Origin: Rubrivivax sp. SCN 70-15
GTDB lineage: Bacteria; Pseudomonadota; Gammaproteobacteria; Burkholderiales; Burkholderiaceae_C
DNA: 32,853 bases
Direction: 5' to 3'
Assembly: GCA_001725505.1 (NCBI GenBank)
Contig: MEGM01000119.1
Coordinates: 1 to 32,853 of the forward strand
Shown here: positions 1 through 11,617 of the stretch, in pieces
How the letters are laid out: each line of letters starts with the position of its first letter
Position numbering within the stretch: the first letter of the stretch is position 1
Made by a program: the position numbers and the translations under genes
Notes under the pieces: model-generated
Database searches by the model: none
Seen by the model: only the letters and a program-made list of their open reading frames with translations
What the model was told of the DNA's origin: nothing

Positions 1-3
1 GTC

Positions 4-217
4 CGCCCCTCGAGGCACGCCACCGACGGACTCGCAGGGCGCTGGGGGTATCCGCGGGCGCAGGGCCTATTCGCGGTCGCCACTTTCCGTGGCACGGGAA
101 GAAGGCGTCGACGAGGTCACCGCGGCAGACACAAGTCGCTCGCCCGCGAGCGTGGACCGGAGAACGCACCCCCGGGCCACCGGCTCACGCTGAACCTTGC
201 GCAAGCGCAACGCGGCC
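4..217 (+). repeat. Interspersed ~200-bp repeat, left-end copy
   Basis: cctcgaggcacgccaccgacggactcgcagggc...cgcgggcgcagggcctattcgcggtcgcc...cgtggcacgggaagaaggcgtcgacgaggtcacc...gcgagcgtggaccggagaacgcacccccgggccaccggctcacgctgaa..cttgcgcaagcg recurs in reverse complement at 32524-32720. Confidence 0.85.
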
Positions 218-373
218 GAATCCGCGAACGGCTGAAACCGGCTAATTCGCATGCGAGCCAGCCGGGCGCGCAATTCCCTTCGGACCTGCGCGTCTGGGTC
301 CCGCCCGGTCGCCTGCCGCGCGCCCGGACCTTCGGCTGGCACGAACTGTCCTCAGGACGGTCCGTGTCCCGCC

Positions 374-2968
<2,595 letters not shown>

Positions 2969-2994
2969 CAAGGGAAATCCTCCGGTTGCGCTGC

Positions 2995-3022
2995 AGATGG
3001 GCGCAAGCGTCGGGTTTTCAAG
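2995..3022 (-). promoter_or_regulatory. Predicted sigma-32 heat-shock promoter of clpB
   Basis: Minus strand reads CTTGAAA (3022-3016), 13 nt, GCCCATCT (3002-2995); close to the sigma-32 consensus CTTGAAA-N(11-16)-CCCCATNT. Confidence 0.8.
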
Positions 3023-4376
3023 CCGGTGGCCGATTGCGCTGGATCAACTGCCGCGCCAACGCGGCGCGCTGCACCTTGCCCAGCGCCGTCTTCGGCAGCA
3101 CGTCGACGACGACGATCTCGCGCGGATGCTTGAAGCGCGCCAGCCGCGCGTCGAACAGCCGCTGCAGCGCTGCGCGATCGAGCGTCGATCCGGGCCGCTC
3201 GACGACGGCCAGCACCGGCACCTCGCCCCAGCGCGCGTCGGGCAGGCCGACCACCGCGCAATCGGCCACCTCGGGCCGCTCGGCGACGAGGCTCTCGATC
3301 TCGGCCGGGTGGATGTTCTCGCCACCCGAGATGATCAGCTCCTTCGAGCGGCCGACCACCTCGAAGCAGCCGTCCTCGTGCCGGACCGCTAGGTCGCCGG
3401 TGTGGAACCAGCCCTGCGCGTCGAAGCCGCTGCCGGCCTCGCGGTGGTAGCCGCGCATCAGGTTCGCGCCCTTGAGCAGGATCTCGCCGTCGGCCGCCAG
3501 GCGGACCTGCACGCCCGGCGCCGGCCGGCCCGCGTGGCCGGCATGGGCGAGGGCCTCGTCGGGGTGCAGCACGATCGAGACCGGCCCGGTCTCGGTCGCG
3601 CCGTAGACCTGGGCCACCGGCACGCCGCGCGCGTGGAAGGCGGCGATCAGCGAGCGCGGCACGATCTGCGAGCCGCTGTTGACGAACTGCAGCGACGACA
3701 GGTCGGCCCCGGCCCAGCGCGGATGCTCGACCAGCGCGCGCATCACCGCCGGCACGAGCAGTGTCGTCGTCGGCCGCCAGGAGGCCACGGCGTCGAACCA
3801 GAGGTCGGGGTCGAAGCGCGGGTGCAGCAGCACCTGGCCGCCAACGGCCAGCGCCGGCAGCGTCTGGATGCACAGACCGCCCATGTGGAACAGCGGCAGC
3901 ACCGACAGCACGCGGCTGCGCGCGTCCAGCCCCTGCGCAGCGATCGCGGCAACGGCGTTGGCCTGCATGCCGGCCGCCGTGTGCATCGCGCCCTTGGGCC
4001 GGCCGGTCGTGCCCGAGGTGTAGACGAGCAGCAGGTCGCCGGGCACGACGCCTGTGGCCGCGCCGGGCGTCAGCGCCGCCCGGGCCAGCACCTCGCCAGC
4101 CAGCGCCTCCATCTCGGGCGTGCCCATCAGGTGACCGGCGCCGGCGTGCTCGACGATCTGCGCCAGCTCGGCCGCGGCGAGGCGCCAGTTCAGCGGCAGC
4201 AGCACCGCGCCCAGGCGCTCGCAGGCCACCAGCGTGGCCAGCAGGTCCCAGCTGTTGTGGCCGAGCCAGGCGACGATCGCGCCACGCTGCACGCCGTCGT
4301 GCTGCAGGTGCTCGAGCGCGGCGTCGGCCAGCGCGGGCGGGACGATGCGCTCGAACATGTCGGCCGACGCCCTCAA
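3018..4376 (-). CDS. AMP-dependent acyl-CoA synthetase/ligase (ANL superfamily)
   Basis: [69 protein letters not shown] terminus appears short. Confidence 0.9.
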   Translation of the reverse strand: MRASADMFERIVPPALADAALEHLQHDGVQRGAIVAWLGHNSWDLLATLVACERLGAVLLPLNWRLAAAELAQIVEHAGAGHLMGTPEMEALAGEVLARAALTPGAATGVVPGDLLLVYTSGTTGRPKGAMHTAAGMQANAVAAIAAQGLDARSRVLSVLPLFHMGGLCIQTLPALAVGGQVLLHPRFDPDLWFDAVASWRPTTTLLVPAVMRALVEHPRWAGADLSSLQFVNSGSQIVPRSLIAAFHARGVPVAQVYGATETGPVSIVLHPDEALAHAGHAGRPAPGVQVRLAADGEILLKGANLMRGYHREAGSGFDAQGWFHTGDLAVRHEDGCFEVVGRSKELIISGGENIHPAEIESLVAERPEVADCAVVGLPDARWGEVPVLAVVERPGSTLDRAALQRLFDARLARFKHPREIVVVDVLPKTALGKVQRAALARQLIQRNRPPA

Positions 4377-4451
4377 GGCCAGGCACGGAACCGGCCAGGC
4401 CGGGCCGTTGCAGCGCGCCGGCCGCCAGAGACGGCCGGACCTCGTGCCGCC

Positions 4452-4473
4452 CGAGTCCGCGCAGGCGGACTCG
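4452..4473. repeat. Intergenic hairpin repeat with GCAG loop, copy 1
   Basis: CGAGTCCGC-GCAG-GCGGACTCG, 9-bp perfect stem, followed by ctcggccccctcg. Confidence 0.7.
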
Positions 4474-4569
4474 GAGCCGCGGCACTCGGCCCCCTCGGGG
4501 GCGTGAGCCGCGCCGAGCGGGCGCGGGGCGCCCGCGAGTGGCTGCGACCGCCGGAGCGAGCCTGGGGGC

Positions 4570-5802
4570 TCATATTTCTTCGTCGCGCTCGCCGGCCTCG
4601 TAGAGGCATTCGCGCCCGAGCCGGTCCAGGCACAGCTCGGCCGTCCACGGCAGCATCAGCGAGCCGCAGCGCGAGTCGCGGTACAGCCGCTCCAGCGGCA
4701 GGCTCTTGAGCATGCTCTGGCCACCGCAGGTGCGGATCGCGAGGCGCGCGATGTCGTTCGCGTTCTCCATGATCGTGTAATGCGCGGCGTACAGGCGCAT
4801 GCGCGTGTCCTTGTCGGGGTCGACCGTCGCGTCGCGCGCGTTCTGCAGGAAAAGGGCTCGCGTCTGCTCGAGCCTGACGCGCATCTCGGCCACCGCGATC
4901 TGCTTGGTCGGGTACATGCGGCGCTTGACCGGCGGCATGCCCGGGACCTCGGCGCGCAGGTAGGCGACCGTGAAGTCGTAGGCCGCCTGCGCGATGCCCA
5001 TGTAGGTGGGCGAGAGCGTCGCGAACATGTGCGGGAAGCGCGCCGCGGCCTGGAAGTACAGTCCTTCGGGCATCAGGCGTGCGCTGTGCGGAACGAAGAC
5101 CTCGTGCAGCAGCAGCGTGCGGCTCACGGTGCCGCGCATGCCCAGCGGGTCCCAGTCGCCGACGACCTCGACGCCCTCGGCATCGGCCGGCACCGCGAGG
5201 TAGAGCGAATCGCGCTGGGTGGCCGCGGGGTGGTCCAGCGTGCACAGCACGCCGTAGAAGTCGGCCGCGCCGGCGAGCGACGCGAAGATCTTCTTGCCGC
5301 TGATGCGGTAGCCGCCCTCCACCGGGCGCGCCAGCGTGCCGAACGGCGCCTTGCCGGCGGCCGCGGCACCACCTTCGGAGAAGGGCTGCGAATAGACCTG
5401 GCCGCGCTCGACGATGTTGGCGTAGTGGATCCGGCGGTTCTTCTCGTGGTCGGCGCGCTGCTCGGCCGTCATCTCCAGCGCGTCGGCGATCATCCCCGAC
5501 CACAGGCACGACGAGACGTGCATGTTGTAGGACAGCGCCGTGGCGCCGCAGTGGCGCCCGATCTCGGCCGCCACCATCACGTAGGTGGCGAAGTCGGCGC
5601 CCAGGCCGCCGTATTCGCGCGGGACGCAGATCTTCAGGAAGCCGGCCTCGCGCAGGTCGGCGTAGTTGTCGAACGGGAAGCTCGCGTCGCGGTCGTGCTC
5701 GGCCGCGCGCGGCGCGAACTTCTCGCGCCCGAGCCGGGCTGCGGTGTCGATCAGCTCGCGCTGCAGCGGCGTGAGCCAGGCGGTGTTGCCGGCGATGTGC
5801 AT
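4570..5802 (-). CDS. Acyl-CoA dehydrogenase-family flavoprotein (atypical C terminus)
   Basis: CVPREYGGLGADFATYVMVAAEIGRHCGATALSYNMH, GGYRISGKKIFASLAG; ATG at complement 5800-5802; the longer ORF to 6486 is out-of-frame read-through of the neighbour. Confidence 0.88.
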   Translation of the reverse strand: MHIAGNTAWLTPLQRELIDTAARLGREKFAPRAAEHDRDASFPFDNYADLREAGFLKICVPREYGGLGADFATYVMVAAEIGRHCGATALSYNMHVSSCLWSGMIADALEMTAEQRADHEKNRRIHYANIVERGQVYSQPFSEGGAAAAGKAPFGTLARPVEGGYRISGKKIFASLAGAADFYGVLCTLDHPAATQRDSLYLAVPADAEGVEVVGDWDPLGMRGTVSRTLLLHEVFVPHSARLMPEGLYFQAAARFPHMFATLSPTYMGIAQAAYDFTVAYLRAEVPGMPPVKRRMYPTKQIAVAEMRVRLEQTRALFLQNARDATVDPDKDTRMRLYAAHYTIMENANDIARLAIRTCGGQSMLKSLPLERLYRDSRCGSLMLPWTAELCLDRLGRECLYEAGERDEEI

Positions 5803-5807
5803 GGACG

Positions 5808-6547
5808 TCAGCCTCCGGTGTCGAAACGGCGCTTCAGGAACGACAGCAAGGCGGCCTGGAACGCGGCCGGCTGCTCGATGTTGGCGATGTGGCCGGCGTC
5901 GGCCAGGCACTGATATTCGCCGCCCGGGATGCGCTGCGCCATGCGCTGCATCACCTCGGGCGGCGCGGTCCGGTCGTGCTCGGCGGCGAGGCACAGCGTC
6001 GGCACCGCGATCGAGGCCAGCGCGGCCCGGCGGTCGAACCCGGCGATGGATTTCAGCGCGACGCGGTAGCTTGCTTCTGGCACGCGCACCATCACGGCGA
6101 TGGCTGCCTCGCGCGCCGCGTCGCTCGCGCCGGGCGCCACCATCGCCGGCACCAGCTGCCGCGCCATGCCGGCCATGCCCAGGCCCGCGTCCAGCGGCGC
6201 CAGCCGCTCGGCGACGAACCTCGATTGCCACTCGCCGTCGGCCTTGCCGAACGATGCCGAGGTGCAGGCCAGCACCAGCCCTTGCACGCAACCGGGGTGC
6301 AGCGCGACCAGTTCCTGCGCCACCATGCCGCCCATACTGTGGCCGACGAGCACGGTGCGCGTGGCGCCCAGGCGCGCGACGAGCGAGCGCACGGCGTCGA
6401 CCATGGCCGCCAGCGTCGGCAGCCCCGGCGACTCGCCGTAGCCGCCAGCACCGGCACCGTCCCGGCCCAGATCGACTTTCCGCCACCGATGCCGTGCAGC
6501 AGCAGCACGGCGAGCTCGCCCTGGCCCTGTTCGACGAAGGCCGTCAC
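5808..6547 (-). pseudogene. Alpha/beta hydrolase, frameshifted (NicD-like position next to a NicX-like gene)
   Basis: N-terminal frame MTAFVEQGQGELAVLLLHGIGGGKSIWAGTVPVLAA (inside ORF 6092..7591) and C-terminal frame GYGESPGLPTLAAMVDAVRSLVARLGATRTVLVGHSMGGMVAQ...AEHDRTAPPE...DAGHIANIE (ORF 5808..6563) lie in different frames, meeting near 6437-6445. Confidence 0.8.
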
Positions 6548-7569
6548 GGCAGCCTCCCCGCATCGACCACCAACTGCCCGTCCAAGGCCACGCTGCAGCC
6601 GCGCAGCGGCAGGTCGAAATGGCCCAGCGTGTGGCGGCCGGCGACCTCGTTCGCGCCGGTCGAGTAGAGGAAGTTGCCGGCGAAGGCGCGCAGCTCGGTG
6701 CCGTTGAAGTCGCCCTTGTCGTAGAAGGCCATCGAGTCCCAGCGCGCGCGCCGGTTCAGGCCCCAGCCGAGGTGCGAGACGGCATACGCCGCCGGATCGC
6801 CCCAGGCCTCGAAGTGGCCGCGCATCATCTCGGCGTCGACGCCGTCGCCTTCGACGCCGACGGCATGGTCGTTCTCGATGCGCAGCGTCACCGGGTCCTG
6901 CAGGTAGCTCTTGAAGGTCAGGTTGACGTCGCCGCGGTCCAGCACCAGCCTGCCGTTGACGCTGCCGGCGGCGGGGAAGGCCAGCACCAGACCGCCGGGC
7001 CAGTGCGAGAAGCTGCCCGGCCGCGTCGTGAAGCCCCAGACGCCGCCGACGCGAGCGCCGGCGAGCGCGACGCGCAGGTCGGTGCCGGCCGCCGACGTGA
7101 CGCGCAGCTCGCGCGCCGCCTTCAGCCGGCGCATCGCGTCGCGCACCGGCGCTTCGTCCTCGGCCCGCGGCAGGCAGCGTTCGAGGATCTCGGGGTGCTC
7201 GTGGCTGACGTACAGGCCGCGCGCACCGCCGGCCAGGATGCGCGCCAGCTCGGGCGCGTGCATCAGCCCCTCGACCGTGCAGTCGGCGAAGAACGTGGTG
7301 CCGGCGAGCGCAGCGACCACCGGCTCGAGGCCGCCGATCGCATCCGACGCGCCGGTCGAGCGCACCGGCACCGGCGCCGCCAGCGGCCGCCCCGGCAGCA
7401 CCAGATGGAAAGGCCGCGCCCCGAGCCGCGCCAGCGCCAGTTCGGCGAGCTGCGGCAGCTCGGGCCGGGTGGCGTGCTCCGACAGCACGGCACAGACGTC
7501 GCCCGGCTTCACGCCGCACAGGCCGAACACCTGCTCGAACATCGCGATCCACTTCGCCTCGATCTTCAT
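6544..7569 (-). CDS. NicX-like (2,5-dihydroxypyridine 5,6-dioxygenase / M29 aminopeptidase-like fold) enzyme
   Basis: FSHWPGGLVLAFPAAGSVNGRLVLDRGDVNLTFKSYL, VSHLGWGLNRRARWDSMAFYDKGDFNGTELRAFAGNFLYSTGANE, HFDLPLRGC match the NicX family pattern as I recall it. Confidence 0.75.
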   Translation of the reverse strand: MKIEAKWIAMFEQVFGLCGVKPGDVCAVLSEHATRPELPQLAELALARLGARPFHLVLPGRPLAAPVPVRSTGASDAIGGLEPVVAALAGTTFFADCTVEGLMHAPELARILAGGARGLYVSHEHPEILERCLPRAEDEAPVRDAMRRLKAARELRVTSAAGTDLRVALAGARVGGVWGFTTRPGSFSHWPGGLVLAFPAAGSVNGRLVLDRGDVNLTFKSYLQDPVTLRIENDHAVGVEGDGVDAEMMRGHFEAWGDPAAYAVSHLGWGLNRRARWDSMAFYDKGDFNGTELRAFAGNFLYSTGANEVAGRHTLGHFDLPLRGCSVALDGQLVVDAGRLP

Positions 7570-7636
7570 CTCGACCTCTCCGCCGCGTCACGCCGGCCGC
7601 TCGCGCCGCCGAGGCCGGGACGGACGTGAGATCGGC

Positions 7637-8113
7637 TCACAGGATCTCCCCGAGCAGGTGGTAATGCCCGCCCTGGAACACGAGCGGCGGCACCGGCGCC
7701 TCGCTCATCGACAGCACGCGGCCGATGAAGAGCTCGTGGTCGCCTGCGGTCTGGTGCGAGTGGGCCTCGCACTCGAACACCGCGGCGCAGCCGGACAGCA
7801 CCGGCGCGCCGGTTGCGCCGGGCGCCCACAGCCCTTCGTCGAACTTGGCATCGCGCCGCGTCGCGAAGCGGCGCGACAGGTCGACCTGCGCCTCGCCGAG
7901 CACGTTGACGGCGAAATGCCGCGCCTGCTGGAAGGCCGCCAGGCTCGGGCTGATGCGGCGCAGCGACCACAGCACCAGCGGCGGCGACAGCGACAGCGAC
8001 TGGAACGAGTTCGCGGTCAGGCCGACGCGCTCGCCGCGCGCATCGACGCAGCTGACGATCGTGACACCGGTGGCGAAGCGGCCGAGCGCGCTGCGCAGCG
8101 CGGTCGTGTCCAT
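7637..8113 (-). CDS. Flavin reductase domain protein (FMN-binding split barrel)
   Basis: RFATGVTIVSCVDARGERVGLTANSFQSLSLSPPLVLWSL, HFAVNVLGEAQVDLSRRFA, HELFIGRVL. Confidence 0.9.
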   Translation of the reverse strand: MDTTALRSALGRFATGVTIVSCVDARGERVGLTANSFQSLSLSPPLVLWSLRRISPSLAAFQQARHFAVNVLGEAQVDLSRRFATRRDAKFDEGLWAPGATGAPVLSGCAAVFECEAHSHQTAGDHELFIGRVLSMSEAPVPPLVFQGGHYHLLGEIL

Positions 8114-8601
8114 CAGCCGCCGGGCGTCGAGTTGTCCGCTGCGATGCCCCAGCGGCGCAGCGCGTCGTCGTCGGCGACGCGCGCGTCGACCCAGCGCGCC
8201 CCCTCGGGCGTGAGCTCCTTCTTCCAGAACGGCGCCTGCGTCTTCAGGTAGTCCATCAGGAACTCGCAGGCCTGGAAGGCCTGACCACGGTGCGCCGACG
8301 AGACCGCGACGAGCACGATCTGGTCCTGCGGCAGCAGCCGGCCGACACGGTGGATCACGCGCGCGGCACGGATGTCGAAGCGCTGCATCGCGGCGTCGAT
8401 CATCGCCTCGATCGCGCGCTCGGTCATGCCCGGGTAATGCTCGAGCTCCATCTCGCGCACCTCGCCGGGCCCGGCGCCGTGGCGGTCGCGCACGGTGCCG
8501 ATGAAGCTCGCAACCGCGCCGACCCCGGCGTCGCCGGCGCGCAGCGCGGCGACCTCGGTCGAGAGGTCGAAGTCGGCGCTCTGGATCGCGACGCGGGACA
8601 T
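8113..8601 (-). CDS. moaE: Molybdopterin synthase catalytic subunit MoaE
   Basis: GAVASFIGTVRDR, MELEHYPGMTE, VIHRVGRLLPQDQIVLVAVSSAHRGQAFQACEFLMDYLKTQAPFWKKE. Confidence 0.97.
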   Translation of the reverse strand: MSRVAIQSADFDLSTEVAALRAGDAGVGAVASFIGTVRDRHGAGPGEVREMELEHYPGMTERAIEAMIDAAMQRFDIRAARVIHRVGRLLPQDQIVLVAVSSAHRGQAFQACEFLMDYLKTQAPFWKKELTPEGARWVDARVADDDALRRWGIAADNSTPGG

Positions 8602-8606
8602 GGGGC

Positions 8607-8858
8607 TCAGCCGCCGGTCACGGGCGGGAAGAAGGCGACCTCCGCACCGTCCTCGATGACCGTGGCCTCGTCGCTCATCACCTGGTTCAGCGCGCAGCGC
8701 ACGGCGCGCGTTCGCGCCAGCACCTCGGCGTGGCGGCCGCCGCGCTCGAGCAGGCGGTCGCGCAGCGCGCCCAGCGTCGTGCCGGCGGGCAGCTCCAGCG
8801 TCTCTGCCGGGCCGAGCGCCTCGCGCAGCGCGGCGAAGTAGCGCAACTGGATCTTCAT
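8607..8858 (-). CDS. moaD: Molybdopterin synthase sulfur carrier subunit MoaD
   Basis: 83 aa MKIQLRYFAALREALG...GAEVAFFPPVTGG with C-terminal GG; start overlaps the moeA stop. Confidence 0.95.
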   Translation of the reverse strand: MKIQLRYFAALREALGPAETLELPAGTTLGALRDRLLERGGRHAEVLARTRAVRCALNQVMSDEATVIEDGAEVAFFPPVTGG

Positions 8859-10108
8859 CAGCGGTTGATCAGTTCGGACGTCGGCAGGAAGCGTACCGTG
8901 TCGCCGGCGCGGATGGCCTGGCCCGCCGGGTTGTCCACCAAGCCGTCGGCCCAGACGACCGAGGTCAGCACGCCCGAGCTCTGGTTCGCGAACAGGTCGA
9001 GCCCACCGCGCTCGTTCAGGCGCACGCGCAGGAACTCGCGCCGCTTGTCGGGGCGCGGCCAGTCGAAGTCGGCGCGCAGCGGCAGCGCCGCCGGCAACGC
9101 CGATGCCGAGCCCTGCATCGCGCGCAGGACGGTGGTCACGCACAGCAGATAAGTCACGAAGCTCGACACCGGGTTGCCCGGCAGCCCGATCAGCAACGCC
9201 GAGCCGCCGTCGCCCGGGCGGCGGATCGTGCCGAACGCGAGCGGCTTGCCCGGCTTGATCGCGATCTGCCAATGCTCCAGCGTGCCTTCGGCCTGCGCCG
9301 CCGGCTTCAGGTGGTCCTCGTCGCCGGCCGAGACGCCGCCGCAGGTGACGATCAGGTCGTGCCCGGCCGCCGCCTCGCGCAGCGCGGCGCGCGTCGCGTC
9401 GAGGCGGTCGGGAACGATGCCCAGGTCGGTGACCCCGCAGCCCGCGGCCTGGAACAGCGCGCGCAGCGTGAAGCGGTTCGAGTTGTAGATCGCGCCGGGC
9501 TTGAGCGGCTCGCCGGGCATCATCAGCTCGTCGCCGGTGGAGAACAGCGCCACGCGCGGCCGGCGCACGACGGCGAGCGTGGCCGCCCCGACCGAGGCCG
9601 CCATCCCCAGCGCCTGCGGCGTCATCCGCGCGCCCTGGTGCAGCACGATCGCACCCTGGTGCACGTCCTCGCCACGGCGGCGAATCCACTGGCCGAACGC
9701 CGGCACGGTGTTGACGCGCACCGCACCCAGCCCGTCTCCGGGAACGGCTTCGCACTGCTCCTGCATCACCACCGCGTCGGCACCGGCCGGCACCTGGGCG
9801 CCGGTGAAGACACGCGCCGCGGTGCCCGGCTCCAGTTCGGAGCCGACGACGCCCGCCGGGATGCGCTGCGACACCGGCAGCACGGTGCCGGCGGACGGCA
9901 CGTCGCTGCTGCGCAGCGCGTAGCCGTCCATCGAAGTGTTGTCCTCGGGCGGCACGTGCAGCGCCGACAGCACGTCGGCGGCAAGCACTCGGCCGAGGCC
10001 GTCGAAGGTCGAGACCGACTCGGTCTGCCGGATGCGGTGCGGTGCCGCGCCTTCGACGAGGCGGGCCAGCGCGTCGTCCAGGCTGAGCAGCGGGCGGGTG
10101 TCTTTCAT
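8858..10108 (-). CDS. moeA: Molybdopterin molybdenumtransferase MoeA
   Basis: NTSMDGYALRSSD, RVFTGAQVPAGADAVVMQE, STGDEL, IYNSN, TCGGVSAGDEDHLK, GLPGNPVSSFVTY. Confidence 0.97.
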   Translation of the reverse strand: MKDTRPLLSLDDALARLVEGAAPHRIRQTESVSTFDGLGRVLAADVLSALHVPPEDNTSMDGYALRSSDVPSAGTVLPVSQRIPAGVVGSELEPGTAARVFTGAQVPAGADAVVMQEQCEAVPGDGLGAVRVNTVPAFGQWIRRRGEDVHQGAIVLHQGARMTPQALGMAASVGAATLAVVRRPRVALFSTGDELMMPGEPLKPGAIYNSNRFTLRALFQAAGCGVTDLGIVPDRLDATRAALREAAAGHDLIVTCGGVSAGDEDHLKPAAQAEGTLEHWQIAIKPGKPLAFGTIRRPGDGGSALLIGLPGNPVSSFVTYLLCVTTVLRAMQGSASALPAALPLRADFDWPRPDKRREFLRVRLNERGGLDLFANQSSGVLTSVVWADGLVDNPAGQAIRAGDTVRFLPTSELINR

Positions 10109-11517
10109 GCGGTGTGTGCCTCGATGAATCGCTTGACCTCGGCCGCGTCGGCCGCGACGACGGTGAAGCGGCGCGGCAGCGACTCGATGCCGCGCAATGC
10201 CGCCGGCAGCGGCGGCGGCGGCGCGTCCGGACCGAGCGCCTCGCGGATCGTCTGCGCGAACTTGGCCGGCAGCGCGGTCTCCAGGACGATCATCGGCACG
10301 CCGGGATCGAGGTGCTCGCGCGCGACCTTGAGCCCGTCGGCGGTATGGGTGTCGATCATCAGGCCGAAGCGCTGCCAGGTGTCGCGGATCGTCGCCAGCC
10401 GGTCGGCATGCGTGCTGCGGCCGGAGACGAAGCCGAAGTCGGCCGTGCGCGCGAGTTCGTCGGGGCTCACGCCGAAGCCGCCGTCGCGCGCCAGGCACTC
10501 GCCGAACAGTTCGCGCGTGCGCACGGCGTCGCGGCCGAGCAGGTCGAACACGAAGCGCTCGAAGTTGCTCGCCCGGCTGATGTCCATCGACGGGCTCGAG
10601 GTCTCGACCGCGCTCGTGCGCGCGCGGTAGCGGCCGGTGCGGAAGAATTCGTCGAGCACGTCGTTCTCGTTCGTCGCGAGCACGAGGCGCTGGATCGGCA
10701 GCCCCATCATGCGTGCGACGTGGCCGGCGCAGATGTTGCCGAAATTGCCCGACGGGACGGCGAAGCTGACGCGTTCGCCGTTGGAGGCGCTTGCCTGGAA
10801 GTAGCCGGCGAAGTAGTAGACCACCTGGGCCAGCAGCCGCGCCCAGTTGATCGAGTTGACGGTGCCGATGCGGTGCCGGCGCTTGAACTCGATGTCGTTG
10901 CTGACCGCCTTGACGATGTCCTGGCAGTCGTCGAACACGCCCTCGACCGCGAGGTTGTGGATGTTCGCGTCCTGCAGGCTGAACATCTGCGCCTGCTGGA
11001 ACGGGCTCATCCGGCCATGCGGGCTGAGCATGAAGACGCGCAGCCCGCGCTTGCCGCGCATCGCGTACTCGGCCGCGCTGCCGGTGTCGCCCGAGGTCGC
11101 GCCCAGGATGTTCAGCGTCTCGCCGCGCCGGCCCAGTTCGTACTCGAACAGGTTGCCGAGCAGCTGCATCGCCATGTCCTTGAACGCCAGCGTCGGGCCG
11201 TTCGACAGCGCTTCGAGGCAGACCCCGCGCTCGAGCGGCTTCAGCGGCGTGATCGCCCGGGTGCCGAAGACCGCCTCGGTGTAGGTGGCGTCGACCAGGC
11301 GCTTCAGGTCGGCGCCCGGGATGTCGTCGATGTAGAGCGACAGGATCTCGAACGCCAGCTCCGCGTAGGACAGCCCGCGCCAGCGCTGCAGCGTGGCGGC
11401 ATCGACCTTCGGGTAATGCGTCGGCAGGTACAGCCCGCCGTCGGGCGCCAGGCCTTCGAGCAGGATGTCCGAGAAGCCGCGCTCCGTCCGGTCGCCGCGG
11501 GTGCTGAGGTACTTCAC
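10105..11517 (-). CDS. thrC: Threonine synthase
   Basis: KYLSTRGDRTERGFSDILLEGLAPDGGLYLP (GTG start at complement 11515-11517), GPTLAFKDMAMQLL, GATSGDTGSAAEYAMRG, VPSGNFGNICAG. Confidence 0.96.
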   Translation of the reverse strand: MKYLSTRGDRTERGFSDILLEGLAPDGGLYLPTHYPKVDAATLQRWRGLSYAELAFEILSLYIDDIPGADLKRLVDATYTEAVFGTRAITPLKPLERGVCLEALSNGPTLAFKDMAMQLLGNLFEYELGRRGETLNILGATSGDTGSAAEYAMRGKRGLRVFMLSPHGRMSPFQQAQMFSLQDANIHNLAVEGVFDDCQDIVKAVSNDIEFKRRHRIGTVNSINWARLLAQVVYYFAGYFQASASNGERVSFAVPSGNFGNICAGHVARMMGLPIQRLVLATNENDVLDEFFRTGRYRARTSAVETSSPSMDISRASNFERFVFDLLGRDAVRTRELFGECLARDGGFGVSPDELARTADFGFVSGRSTHADRLATIRDTWQRFGLMIDTHTADGLKVAREHLDPGVPMIVLETALPAKFAQTIREALGPDAPPPPLPAALRGIESLPRRFTVVAADAAEVKRFIEAHTA

Positions 11518-11587
11518 GCGCCGATCTCCTCGCGGCAGGCAAGCGGCCACCGTGGAACCGGCTTCGCCGAACCACTGGCGGCGCCCG

Positions 11588-11617
11588 CGAGAAACAGTCC
11601 GCAGGGACTGCTTCTCG
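11588..11617. repeat. Intergenic hairpin repeat with GCAG loop, copy 2
   Basis: CGAGAAACAGTCC-GCAG-GGACTGCTTCTCG (13-bp arms, one mismatch), followed by ctcggccccctcgagagggagcgccgaaggcgctacgggggg. Confidence 0.75.

Noticed and set aside
1-217. Terminal repeats as integron attC sites, CRISPR or transposon ends
   Set aside because: No integrase or transposase, no regular spacer pattern, no target-site duplication seen, and no attC-like RYYYAAC/GTTRRRY core recognised.
4570-6486. 638-aa ORF appearing to fuse a novel N-terminal domain to the acyl-CoA dehydrogenase
   Set aside because: The N-terminal ~230 aa are an out-of-frame reading of the alpha/beta hydrolase gene; the true start is MHIAGNT at 5802.
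7637-8601. Functional link between the NicX cassette and molybdopterin genes (Mo-hydroxylase pathway)
   Set aside because: No molybdenum hydroxylase subunit is present; the adjacency is better explained by insertion next to a pre-existing moe/moa block.
8858-11575. 905-aa ORF appearing to fuse a domain to MoeA
   Set aside because: The extension is an out-of-frame reading of thrC; MoeA starts at 10108.
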